Shown here: positions 1-8,681 of the stretch, in pieces
Layout of the letters: each line of letters begins with the position of its first letter
Position numbering within the stretch: position 1 is the stretch's first letter
DNA from: Agroathelia rolfsii
Taxonomy: Eukaryota; Basidiomycota; Agaricomycetes; Amylocorticiales; Amylocorticiaceae
Assembly: GCA_018343915.1 (NCBI GenBank)
Contig: JABRWF010000002.1
Location: 1 to 64,000, forward strand
Reading direction: 5' to 3'
DNA length: 64,000 nucleotides
Notes under the pieces: model-generated
Database searches by the model: none
Told to the model about the DNA's origin: nothing
The model's input: the letters and a program-made list of their open reading frames with translations, nothing else
Made by a program: the position numbers and the translations under genes

Positions 1-68
1 ACTACCCTAACCCCCTAACCCCCTAACCCCCTAACCCCCTAACCCCCTAACCCCTAACCCTTAACTAA
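1..68. repeat. Chromosome-end telomeric repeat array
   Basis: The window opens with tandem C-rich repeats. Most units are the octamer CCCCCTAA (TTAGGGGG on the complementary strand), with shorter CCCTAA, CCCCTAA and CCCTTAA variants at the edges. The C-rich strand reads 5' to 3' inward, as it must at a left chromosome end. The array passes directly into the Penelope-like element, with TAACTAACCCC as the last degenerate telomeric bases. Confidence 0.93.
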
Positions 69-96
69 CCCCAACAAGTCCCCCTCCGTTCAGTCT

Positions 97-427
97 ATGA
101 TAGACAAAGCGGTAGCTCGCACATTGAAGGGCAAACTTGGTAAGCTTACGGAAAAGCAAAAGAAGGTAAGATCCTCCTTCTATAACCAAGATCTAATGAC
201 TTATAAAAATAATTCTTTAGAACAATGCCAAACGCGACGCCAAATTGGCGAAACAAGCTCGCAAGATCTTAAGCGTCGCCAAGGACTACACCGACAAGGG
301 CGGCAAACGTTACCTGCCCCCTCCTTCTCGCAAGCAGCCCAAGAATGTGCTGCAAGCCGCTCAGAAAGACAAGAACAAGAAGGCTGGTGGGTCCAACAAC
401 AAGGGCAAAGGCAAGGCTCGCAAGTAA
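97..427 (+). CDS. Small basic Lys/Ala-rich protein at the 5' end of the Penelope-like element (spliced)
   Basis: Exon 97-165, a 55-nt intron 166-220 (GTAAGA, branch-like CTAATGAC, TTTAG) and exon 221-427 give a 91-residue lysine-, alanine- and glycine-rich protein ending KGKGKARK and two adjacent TAA stops. In exon 2 this frame has a strong preference for C or G at third codon positions, whereas the frame that runs through from 97 into the RT is low-complexity there. It therefore looks like a real first ORF, possibly nucleic-acid binding, lying immediately upstream of the RT frame. Function is unknown. If the intron is retained, translation from the same ATG would instead stay open into the RT frame as far as 1014. 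Confidence 0.5.
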
Positions 428-430
428 TAA

Positions 431-1017
431 GAGGGGACGACATCGATTTTTCCGGGTATGTACCTGGTATCGCCTCAACCTTGCCTGATAAGATTACTGA
501 CATTTCTTATCCACGCGCGGTAGAATTAGTTATTTTACATACGCCTGTAGATTATTTGTACTTAAATAGTTACAAAAAATCTGTTCACACTTCTCCTGGC
601 GTGAATTTGCCCGATAACATAAGTTACTCATTAAGTGTTGGAATGCGATTTCTTCTACACCAACCACTAAAGAAAGAGTTATTACAAAATGCGTATGAAG
701 ACTTTACTCGCCGTTTAAGATGGAGAGTATTATTCTCTTTCTCAGGGAAAGATTCCCTCTATGATCCTGATTTTGAAGTCAAGAAAGAAACCAAATTTCC
801 ACCCTTCAAAATGCCGTGGTACCTGGAACAGGGTCTCCGTATGGGACAGCGCTTCATTAATGATACGATCGCTAAAATGCCAACGGAGTCGGATGAGTCG
901 AACTTTAAGTCGCTCACACCTCATCTCAAACCAATCCAAAAGTTCTTGAACGACCATAACTATGTAGTTACTGGCACTGATAAGAACCTAGGTATCGCCG
1001 TGTCAGAGCGTACCTAG
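431..1017 (+). pseudogene. N-terminal part of the PLE reverse-transcriptase polyprotein, ending in an in-frame TAG
   Basis: This frame is the same as that of the RT core, and it is open from 97 if the intron at 166-220 is retained. The portion from about 431 (GDDIDFSGYVPG) reads as normal protein and carries the N-terminal region that precedes RT in Penelope-like proteins (for example DKNLGIAVSERT near its end). It stops at a single TAG (1015-1017). The frame then continues without interruption (IIEKSLEILNN) into the RT core, so the stop is probably a nonsense mutation (from TGG or CAG) and not a true end. No convincing ATG lies just before 431. Confidence 0.6.
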
Positions 1018-1080
1018 ATCATAGAAAAATCTCTCGAGATATTAAATAATCCTTTAGATTATAAAGAGCTTAACCCAGTA

Positions 1081-2817
1081 ATGGCACAAGCTATTCTCGA
1101 CAACAAGGTTAAAAGTATGAAAGAACTTGCCAACCTTGCAGATACAGCCAATTTTGTCCAGATAGAAACTGTAACGGAGAAATTCTTTCTTTCTCAAATA
1201 CCTGAAGAAAAGGAAGGACGTTACAATCATAAGATCCCGAAGTTTTATGGTATCCCCAAAATCCATAAACAGCCGGTTAAATTCAGACCAATCATACCCT
1301 GTCACTCTTCGGTTATGAATCCGGCGGCTAAATTTGTATCTAAAAAACTTAAACCAATTATTAATTCGGCGCCAACTATTATACATGGAACCAAAGACTT
1401 GGCGATAAAATTAAGTAAACTATCTCTATTACCTCGCCACAAATTCTATATCGTCACTGGTGACGTAGTGGCCTTCTACCCTAATATACCATTAGATAAA
1501 TGTCTCACTATAGTGTACGACATGTATATGGATCACTATTGGAATATAAGGGATCATGATAGTCATAAACTAGAACAAAGATTGTTCAAACAAAGTTTAT
1601 ATGTAGGTAATACTAGACTAGTAACACAGTTTCAAGATAAAATCTACGAACAAAAACGTGGCCTTGCTATGGGAGTCGCTGACTCCCCAGATTTAGCCAA
1701 CCTCTATGGCTGGTTTTTTGAAAACAAGGTCAAAATTCTTGAATGTGCCCAAGTACCGTTCTATGGGCGCTACATCGACGACTGCTTAGCAATTGTGTAT
1801 GCTTCAAGTGAACAAGAAGCCATACAAGTTGTTAATGACAAAATAAAGTTCGATGGCTGTGAAATTATTTGGAATGCGTCAGAATCTTTTCAACACTTCC
1901 TGGACATGACACTGTACCGAGATCACAATGGACAGTTACAGCACATGCCCTTCAGAAAAGCGCAGTCCAACCACGAAAGAATTCCATTCATCTCGGCACA
2001 CCCCATGGATGTCAAAAGAGGAACATTCATTGGGGAAATGTCAAGGATGGCCGTGTTAAGTAGTACACAGTCACACTACCTGGATGCAATTAAAGACTTA
2101 GTTAATCTTTATATAGCACGCGGCTACCCTGAGGCTCTTGTTATGTCTTGGGCAAAGAAAAATTTACAAGAAAGATGGGAAAAACGGCTCACCGTTAATC
2201 ATCGTAAAGCCGAAGACGGCACTAACCTTCTTGTACTCAAGACAGAATTCAATCCTGTATGGAATTACTTTAATGCAAAAGAATTTACAGACACCATTCT
2301 TGGTTACTGGCGTGAATACTTATACAAAGTAGAACGTAATGAACTAGAACCCAAATTTGGGGACTATAGCTTCATTGGTGAGGAAGACCTCCTTAGGTGG
2401 TTTCAAATTGATCAGCGCTTCTGTTTATTGCCTTCTTCGGGAGACATAGACATGGAGACTGGTTGGTCTGAAAATCAGGGTATGCCTGATATTCGTCACT
2501 TCTTTAACCATACCACACGAACAATTGTGAGTCGCTCACGCACTCGCAATCTGTTTGACATCACAAGTCTTTGGAAAAAAGTGGTGTTAGAAAACCTGGA
2601 TGAGCAAGTAACAGGGGAAATTGACACTCTTGTTAATCAAGAGAGGCGACACGGAACAGCGCCACCCCTAGACGATTCGTTCACGTCTTCATACCTACCT
2701 ATGGCAGACCCAGCCCCCGGTGAGGGCTCTGTTAGTTCTGATTCGGATAGTTCTGACATAGGTTTTAGAAGAAGACGCTCTCCAGGGCCTACACAATGGA
2801 GAATTGCTAGATGGTAA
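1081..2817 (+). CDS. Penelope-like reverse transcriptase core
   Basis: This is 578 residues from the internal ATG after the in-frame TAG. It holds the Penelope hallmark YGIPKIHK (about residue 57), RPIIPCHSS, motif A TGDVVAFYPNIP (two residues before the P-N-I-P turn is the first catalytic Asp region), motif B RGLAMGVADSPDLANLY, motif C YGRYIDDCLAIV with the catalytic Asp pair, and FLDMTLY after it. The C-terminal part past about residue 430 is acidic and Ser-rich, with no GIY-YIG signature, so this is the endonuclease-lacking class. The catalytic residues look intact, but the in-frame TAG just upstream would separate this part from its N terminus. Confidence 0.85.
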   Translation: MAQAILDNKVKSMKELANLADTANFVQIETVTEKFFLSQIPEEKEGRYNHKIPKFYGIPKIHKQPVKFRPIIPCHSSVMNPAAKFVSKKLKPIINSAPTIIHGTKDLAIKLSKLSLLPRHKFYIVTGDVVAFYPNIPLDKCLTIVYDMYMDHYWNIRDHDSHKLEQRLFKQSLYVGNTRLVTQFQDKIYEQKRGLAMGVADSPDLANLYGWFFENKVKILECAQVPFYGRYIDDCLAIVYASSEQEAIQVVNDKIKFDGCEIIWNASESFQHFLDMTLYRDHNGQLQHMPFRKAQSNHERIPFISAHPMDVKRGTFIGEMSRMAVLSSTQSHYLDAIKDLVNLYIARGYPEALVMSWAKKNLQERWEKRLTVNHRKAEDGTNLLVLKTEFNPVWNYFNAKEFTDTILGYWREYLYKVERNELEPKFGDYSFIGEEDLLRWFQIDQRFCLLPSSGDIDMETGWSENQGMPDIRHFFNHTTRTIVSRSRTRNLFDITSLWKKVVLENLDEQVTGEIDTLVNQERRHGTAPPLDDSFTSSYLPMADPAPGEGSVSSDSDSSDIGFRRRRSPGPTQWRIARW

Positions 2818-3270
2818 GTCTCTGGCTTACAATCGATTGGATTTGTACCTGCAACGACATTAAAGTGCTCAATGCGGCTAATGGTTCAGATCAAAGTAGG
2901 ACTAGTATGACCAAGGTAATGTGCTTGTATACGACGTTAGAGAATTTAATGGAACCGGGATGGATTCCGGTATAGCCTCGGCTGTGACACGCCAAACCTC
3001 TCTGCGACGGCAGCGCTAATCCCCGTGTAGTAGTAAGGCTATAATCCAACGCTTTTACTTTATGGTCCCATTTCGTAGGAATTCTTTTGCAACACACATG
3101 TATCTTGTAGGTACTTCGGAAATTCTGTTTCATGCACAGACGGTATTAACCAAGGTAGTTAGACAAGCTAACAGACACCCTAACTCCCTAACCCCGTAAG
3201 TACATATATAACACATTTATATAATACTACCTAGCCACTAAGACTAACTTATCAATAGCTAACCCCTAAC
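2818..3270 (+). other. 3' region of the Penelope-like element ending in telomere-like tracts
   Basis: No coding frame of quality was seen. The stretch ends with degenerate telomeric repeats (about 3177-3196 and 3260-3281) and an AT-rich spacer. This is where the element would have been joined to the pre-existing chromosome end. I found no ribozyme core here; the hammerheads are in the repeats that follow. Confidence 0.5.
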
Positions 3271-3273
3271 CCC

Positions 3274-3712
3274 TAACTAACCTAACACGTAGGTCACGTG
3301 ATCAGTAGGGGTTAGGTCACGTGGATTAGTCACGTGCCTGTGAAGCACGTGACTTCGTCACGTGGTCTGGTTATAGATCACGTGTTTTTCATGTGACCTT
3401 GCTGGAAGGTTAGTAAGCACGTACTGCTTATTACTAATTGTTAGCGATTTTTAGTCATTCCGATGCGGACTTGATCTTATCGATCGGCGTTGGTAAGCGT
3501 CCCGCTCATGGATTACCAATCGCCTTCGGCGATTGGGCTAGGTAAGCAAGATAACATTAGTCACCCTTAGGCTGATTACGTGTGTAGACTCGACTAAGCA
3601 GGTCCTGATGAGCCCTTTAAAGGGCGAAACGGGTATGCTGTGGACTAACCATCCACCCGTTGACCCAGTCGAGCCCCCCCTGCTCCTCTCACGAGTTTTA
3701 TTTGCCATCCTC
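3274..3712 (+). repeat. Telomeric tandem monomer 1 (hammerhead-bearing, ~449-bp period)
   Basis: This is the first of three near-identical monomers with offsets of 449 and 443 bp. In order it contains a telomere-like CTAACTAACC start, six CACGTG hexamers within about 110 bp (3295-3385), a GC-rich hairpin (3516-3536), a hammerhead ribozyme (3589-3673) and a pyrimidine-rich tail ending TTTGCCATCCTCC. It is followed directly by another CCCCTAAC. There is no coding capacity. The architecture resembles retrozymes or the ribozyme-bearing repeats of telomeric PLE assemblies. Confidence 0.85.
3589..3673 (+). ncRNA. Hammerhead ribozyme 1
   Basis: The core CTGATGA is at 3605-3611 and GAAA at 3626-3629. 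Stem II is GCCCTTTAAAGGGC. Stem III pairs ACGGG with CCCGT and is extended by GTGGA/TCCAC. Stem I pairs GGTC (3601-3604) with GACC (3662-3665) and, beyond an internal loop, CTCGACT with AGTCGAG. The cleavage triplet GTT ends at 3661, so scission is predicted between 3661 and 3662. The two strands enter at stem I (type I topology). All universally conserved core nucleotides are present. Confidence 0.9.
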
Positions 3713-3722
3713 CCCCTAACCC

Positions 3723-4160
3723 TAACTAACCTAACACGTAGGTCACGTGATCAGTAGGGGTTAGGTCACGTGGATTAGTCACGTGCCTGTGAAGCACGTG
3801 ACTCCGTCACGTGGTCTGGTTATAGATCACGTGTTTTTCATGTGACCTTGCTGTAAGGTTAGTAAGCACGTATTGCTTATTACTAAGTGTTAGCGATTTT
3901 TAGTCACTCCGATGCGGACTTGATCTTATCGATCGGCGTTGGTAAGCGTCCCGCTTATGGATTACCGATCGCCTTCGGTGATCGGGCTAGGTAAGCAAGA
4001 TAACATTAGTCACCCCTAGGCTGATTATGTGTGTAGACTCGACTAAGCAGGTCCTGATGAGCCCTTTAAAAGGGCGAAACGGGTATGCTGTGGACTAACC
4101 ATCCACCCGTTGACCCAGTCGAGCCCCCCTGCTCCTCTCACGAGTTTTATTTGCCATCCT
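3723..4160 (+). repeat. Telomeric tandem monomer 2 (hammerhead-bearing)
   Basis: It has the same order of parts as monomer 1. It is the most divergent of the three, with an extra A in the stem II loop and paired changes in the GC-rich hairpin. The hammerhead core is intact. The monomer is flanked by CCCCCTAAC telomeric units on both sides. Confidence 0.85.
4038..4123 (+). ncRNA. Hammerhead ribozyme 2
   Basis: It has the same fold as copy 1 with one extra A in the stem II loop, outside the core. CTGATGA lies at 4054-4060, GAAA at 4076-4079, and GTT ends at 4111. Cleavage here and in copy 1 would release a 450-nt monomer RNA from a tandem transcript. Confidence 0.9.
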
Positions 4161-4165
4161 CCCCC

Positions 4166-4602
4166 TAACTAACCTAACACGTAGGTCACGTGATCAGTAG
4201 GGGTTAGGTCACGTGGATTAGTCACGTGCCTGTGAAGCACGTGACTTCGTCACGTGGTCTGGTTATAGATCACGTGTTTTTCATGTGACCTTGCTGGAAG
4301 GTTAGTAAGCACGTACTGCTTATTACTAATTGTTAGCGATTTTTAGTCATTCCGATGCGGACTTGATCTTATCGATCGGCGTTGGTAAGCGTCCCGCTCA
4401 TGGATTACCAATCGCCTTCGGCGATTGGGCTAGGTAAGCAAGATAACATTAGTCACCCTTAGGCTGATTACGTGTGTAGACTCGACTAAGCAGGTCCTGA
4501 TGAGCCCTTTAAAGGGCAAAACGGGTATGCTGTGGACTAACCATCCACCCGTTGACCCAGTCGAGCCCCCCCTGCTCCTCTCACGAGTTTTATTTGCCAT
4601 CC
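4166..4602 (+). repeat. Telomeric tandem monomer 3 (hammerhead core mutated)
   Basis: It is nearly identical to monomer 1, including the hairpin, and ends in CCACCCCCTAACCCCC at 4601-4616. The hammerhead GAAA box reads AAAA, with G to A at 4518. The AT-rich LTR sequence begins immediately after the terminal telomeric tract. Confidence 0.85.
4481..4565 (+). ncRNA. Hammerhead ribozyme 3, probably inactive
   Basis: All stems and the CTGATGA box are kept, but the GAAA box is AAAA: the base after stem II, at 4518, is A instead of G. That position is G12, the general base of hammerhead catalysis, so cleavage should be abolished or very slow. Confidence 0.85.
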
Positions 4603-4615
4603 ACCCCCTAACCCC

Positions 4616-4759
4616 CTTGCTTAGTCATCAGAGTGCTTATATAATGTCTGCTTATATAATATACATATTATATACCAAAAAATCGAGAAAAATCAGGAAA
4701 AATTCGGAAAAATAATAAGAAATTCTAAATAAATTTATAGTACATAGATCAACTCATAA
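4616..4759 (-). repeat. Truncated inverted 5' fragment of family-1 LTR
   Basis: The sequence reads as the reverse complement of the first ~140 bp of the family-1 LTRs (the poly-pyrimidine ATTTTTCTGATTTTTC segment and the CTTATATAAT segment). It is cut off on the left by the telomeric monomer array. The next ~90 bp to 4852 show nothing recognisable. Confidence 0.6.
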
Positions 4760-4852
4760 TAGCAGTAATCACCTGATTGGCCCTTACGTATTCTAAGCCA
4801 CATGTTACAGGAGTAATCTTAGGGCTGTGTCTTTTCTCTTTACCATTATATA

Positions 4853-5753
4853 TGTTACAAGACGCTCATTGTACTATAAATTTATTTAGAATTTCTTGTT
4901 ATTTTTCTGAATTTTTCCTGATTTTTCTCTATTTTTTGATATATAACTTGCATATTATATAAACATTACATAATCACCCTAATGACTAAGCAAGTCATGT
5001 GACAGCTAATCATATGATATATTATATATACACAAGTCTAGAATATAAGTCCAGACTAGGATATCATAATAGACTTATTATAATGCAATATTACACCATA
5101 CTTAGCACCCCTGCACACAGACCAGGTAGAATTAGTATATAACCCTGTAGTACCCCTATCTAAAGACCTAGATTTGTTCTCTTTGTCATTAGGTAAGCAC
5201 AAATAGTGCCATGTACTAAGTAGTAACTAATATAATAAAAACTTTGTCTTCAGAGCCTATCTCTCTCCCCTCCCCTTTCCAAAATCCTCTCTACTTCATG
5301 CTAGAAGGTTATAAGTATGCTCAGTGCTACTTGTAGACAAGGTGTGCTTAGTGCTACCTCCATGAGCTTGTATAAGACAGGTCCAGCCCATCAGTAGTGA
5401 CCATTTGCAATAGCTGTAATACAAAACCATATTGTGCTTAGTACACATACCCAACAAAGCTTTATGCCTAGTTGGCTAGGGTTAAGATACCTCAACCCCT
5501 ATCTACATACACAAGAAAACTTATGTCTTGACTATAGACCTTGCTTGAAAGTCTTATAGACTTAGAGTAAAGCCTGGTGATAGAAAAGCTTGAGTTTGAG
5601 TGAGAGTAGAGACAAGGCATAGAGAAGTGTACACCCCTGTATCCCAAGTCCTAGGAAGAGTAAAAAAGGCCTTACTGCCTACCTCGTACCTTCAAGGGGT
5701 TTCTATGGACTTTGGTTGAGTTTTGGTGGCAAGAGTTAGGTATACTCTTAACA
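4853..5753 (+). repeat. Family-1 solo LTR, copy A
   Basis: It begins TGTTACAAG and ends ACTCTTAACA (901 bp). It shares its whole length with copies B, C and H: a pyrimidine-rich start, paired TCATGTGAC-type motifs, a TATATAA promoter-like box, a CTCTCTCCCCTCCCC tract and a GGTTGAGTTTTGGTG segment before the end. The flanking five bases (ATATA and ATACA) match at four of five positions, an imperfect target duplication. It has no coding capacity. Confidence 0.7.
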
Positions 5754-6176
5754 ATACAGAGTGTTATAAGTTGCTTGTTGTATTATAAATTTATTTAAGA
5801 TTTATCATTATTTTTCTGATTTTTCTCCGATTTTTCTCTATTTTTTGGTATATAATATGTATATTATATAAGCAAAGATTACATAAGTACTTTGATGACT
5901 AAGCAAAGTTATATGATCAGTCATTATATGACTGGCCCATTATGTGACCACTAGTCATGTGACTTATTATGTAACAAGTCTAGACCACAATACCATTATA
6001 GACTTATTATAGTGCAATATTATATTATACTTAGCACCTCTGTACACAGATTATGTACCAGTGCATAAACTAGGTAGAAATAGTATATAACCCTGTAGTG
6101 CCTCTACCTGAAGACCTCAGATTCATTTTCTTTATCTTTAGGTAAGCATAATAGTGCTTTGTATTAGATAATTAAC

Positions 6177-7960
6177 TATTAAACTATTATAGTTTTTAGT
6201 TGTATAGTATAGCTATATGCTAGCTTACAAGTTACCTATTATAAAGCAAACACTTACTTGTGTGAAAAGTACAGGCTTGAATTGTTTTCTAGGTTTAGGC
6301 AAGGTTTCCTAGGTAGGAAGCAATTAGTAACTTTGCTATACTTAAGATAAGATTGTAGCTGGTGTTTCTTTAAGACTACCTACTTGTTTTCCCTTGGGAA
6401 AGGCTTGTTTTCTTATCTTGTAGACTTGGTAAGTCTGGGGTGAAGTTAGTACCCTGGGAGCTAGTCTTGTAGACTATTTAACTCACTATTTTCAAGTGAA
6501 ATAACTTATATTTTATAGCTGATTTATGTTACGAGTCGCTCATTGTATTATAAATTTACTTAGAATTTTTCATTATTTTTCCAATTTTTCTCTGATTTTT
6601 CTCTATTTTTTGGTATATAATTTGTGTATTATATAAGCGGACATTACATAAGTACTTTGATGACTAAGCAAGTCATATGATCAGTCATCATGTGACTGGC
6701 CATCATGTGACCACTAGTCATGTGATACATTATGTAAGCAATGACTCACTATGGTGCAATATCGCATCATACTTAGCACCACTGTGTACAGACCATGTAC
6801 CCTATGCACAGACCAGGTAAAATTAGTATATAAACCTGTAGTGCCCCTGCCTAAAGACCCTAGATTTGTTCTCTTTGTCTTCAGGTAAGCACAAATAGTG
6901 CTTTGTATTAAGTAGTCACTAACATAATAAAACTTTGTCTTCAGAGTCCCTATCTCTCTCCCCTCCCCCAAAAAATCCTCTCTGCTTTGTGCTAAGAGGT
7001 TGTGAGCGTGCTCAGTGCTGCTTATAGTAGAGGTGTGCTCCGTGCTACCTCCGTGTGCATACATAAGACAGGTCCAGCCCTCTGGGTGACCATTTGTACT
7101 TGTAATAACACAAACAATCATAGTGCTTAGTACACCCAAGCAAGCAAAGACTCTGCTCTAAGCTTGTTGCAGTTAAGATACCCTGCACCCCTATTGATAT
7201 ACACAAGACCCCTGGTGTTACAATAGTAGACCTTGCTTGAAAGTCTAGCAGACTTAGAGTAAAGCTTGGTGACTAGTGTACTCCAGAGTGAGTGAAAGTT
7301 AAGACAGGGCACAAGGAGTGTACACCTGTGCTTCCCAGGCCTTGGGAGAAGTAAAACAGCCATTACAGGCTACCTTGCACTTTAAAGAGGTTTTTATAGG
7401 CTCTGGTTGAGTTTTAGTGACAAGAGACTAGTGTGCTCTTGACAATTTAGCTAGGGTTTATATACTACAAAATATTCTAATTTCTAAAGGATTTATAAGC
7501 AATGTCTTTGCTTAAGTAATCTGCTTGGTAAGCAAAGAGCGTATAGTTTATGCTGATAAATCCACTCTGTAAGCTAAGTATAGTATTTATAAGCAAATTA
7601 AATATTTGAATAAATAGGAAAGTGATATTAGTAATATATCTCAAATATTACTAATGTCTTTAAAGGTGATTACTAATTTATTTGTGTGATTTGTAAGCTG
7701 ATTTATAATCACAATCATATATTAGTAAGTAAAGTAAATTGTTTGAACAAAAGATATTTAAAATGAATATTGAAATATAAATATATTTTGGAAATATTCA
7801 GAATAAAGTGAATAAATAATTGCTTTATATCTCCACAACTAATGGTTGTAAATTCTTGAAATAAATATCAGTGATAGATGAGATATAAATTGATTTATTG
7901 AAGTATTCATTGGAATATTTAGAAAGATTGGATATATTGAAATATGTATATCTTTTAACA
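6177..7960 (-). repeat. Family-2 LTR, copy G (inverted), split by LTR C
   Basis: On the minus strand it starts TGTTAAAAGATATACATA and ends TTTAATA. It is flanked by the exact 5-bp duplication TTAAC (6172-6176 and 7961-7965). Without copy C it is about 861 bp long, close to copies E and F. It sits inside family-1 copy B. Confidence 0.85.
6527..7444 (+). repeat. Family-1 solo LTR, copy C
   Basis: It runs from TGTTACGAG to CTCTTGACA (918 bp) with the perfect duplication ATTTA at 6522-6526 and 7445-7449. The uninterrupted target, GCTGATTTAGCTAGGG, occurs in the related LTR near 22911-22926, which proves the insertion point. It lies inside family-2 copy G. Confidence 0.9.
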
Positions 7961-7985
7961 TTAACTAACATAATAAAAACTTTGT

Positions 7986-8681
7986 TGTCAGGGCATAGCT
8001 AGAAGCCATGACCAACCACTCCAAACAACCATAAAAGGGGGGGGGGGTAAGGAGTAATGAGAAGGTGGTGGGAAACTAAGAAATATAACATAGTGGGAAT
8101 ACCCCTGGCAAGGGCTAATAAATGCCAATCATCATAGAACTTTACATACCTGTGCCCCTAATAGAGCAGGCTTTTGGGATATCCTATCCCTCACTGATTA
8201 TTAGAGCCCACAGCCTTTCCTGAGTGCATAGACAAAGAACATAAACCAGAGTGAGCCAGCATCATCATCACTAAGTCATAAAAAAGTAAAAGAGTGGATT
8301 GAGCAAAGAACACTGAGTGGTGAACAGAGTAGTCTGAACTAGAGAGGCATTCTCTAGGACAGCCAGCCTTAAGTATGTACATGAACTATACAGTAGCTGA
8401 GTCTCAATATTGAAGAGGAGCATGAAAGTGCAGCTACATCAGCCACAAAGTGAAGAAATGAAGATATGTACAGTAAAATGCAAAACTAAGGAGATTAACC
8501 AAGAGATAAGAAGATCAGAATGGAAAATAAGGTAAAGGAACAGTACCAAATAGACCCTAAAAAGTAAGATCTTGATCCAAGAAAAATTGCAAGTACAGTA
8601 AGCAAAATACTAATCCACAAAATAAAATAAAATGATGAAAAATCAAAGAAAGTAAAAAATTCAAAAGATCAACCCCTGACA
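7986..8681. repeat. Solo LTR of a third family (696 bp)
   Basis: The ends are TGTCAGGG and CCCCTGACA, an 8-bp inverted terminal match, with exact 5-bp duplications TTTGT at 7981-7985 and 8682-8686. It interrupts copy B of family 1. It contains a run of about ten G near 8037-8047 and purine-rich sequence but no credible ORF. Five-base duplications and TG...CA ends argue for an LTR over a DNA transposon; orientation is unknown. Confidence 0.7.

Larger units (their letters stand above)
69..3270 (+). mobile_element. Telomere-attached Penelope-like retroelement (endonuclease-deficient type)
   Basis: The element comprises a small basic 5' ORF, a long reverse-transcriptase frame (about 431-2817) and a 3' region of about 430 bp. 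It is bounded by telomeric repeats on the left and by telomere-like CCCTAACTCCCTAACCCC and (CCCCTAA)n tracts near 3177-3196 and 3260-3281 on the right. Its orientation, 5' end toward the chromosome terminus, is that expected if a 3' telomeric overhang primes reverse transcription of the element RNA. Telomere-associated PLEs lacking an endonuclease are known from basidiomycetes and bdelloid rotifers. No GIY-YIG domain is visible after the RT. The outer boundaries are approximate. Confidence 0.82.

Noticed and set aside
3274..4602. Repeat array as a possible CRISPR
   Set aside because: Repeats are about 445 bp and directly tandem with no unique spacers, in a eukaryotic telomere.
4500..4715. 71-codon ORF starting inside hammerhead 3
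   Set aside because: It overlaps ribozyme and telomeric sequence and runs into an LTR fragment; the RNA structure explains the sequence.
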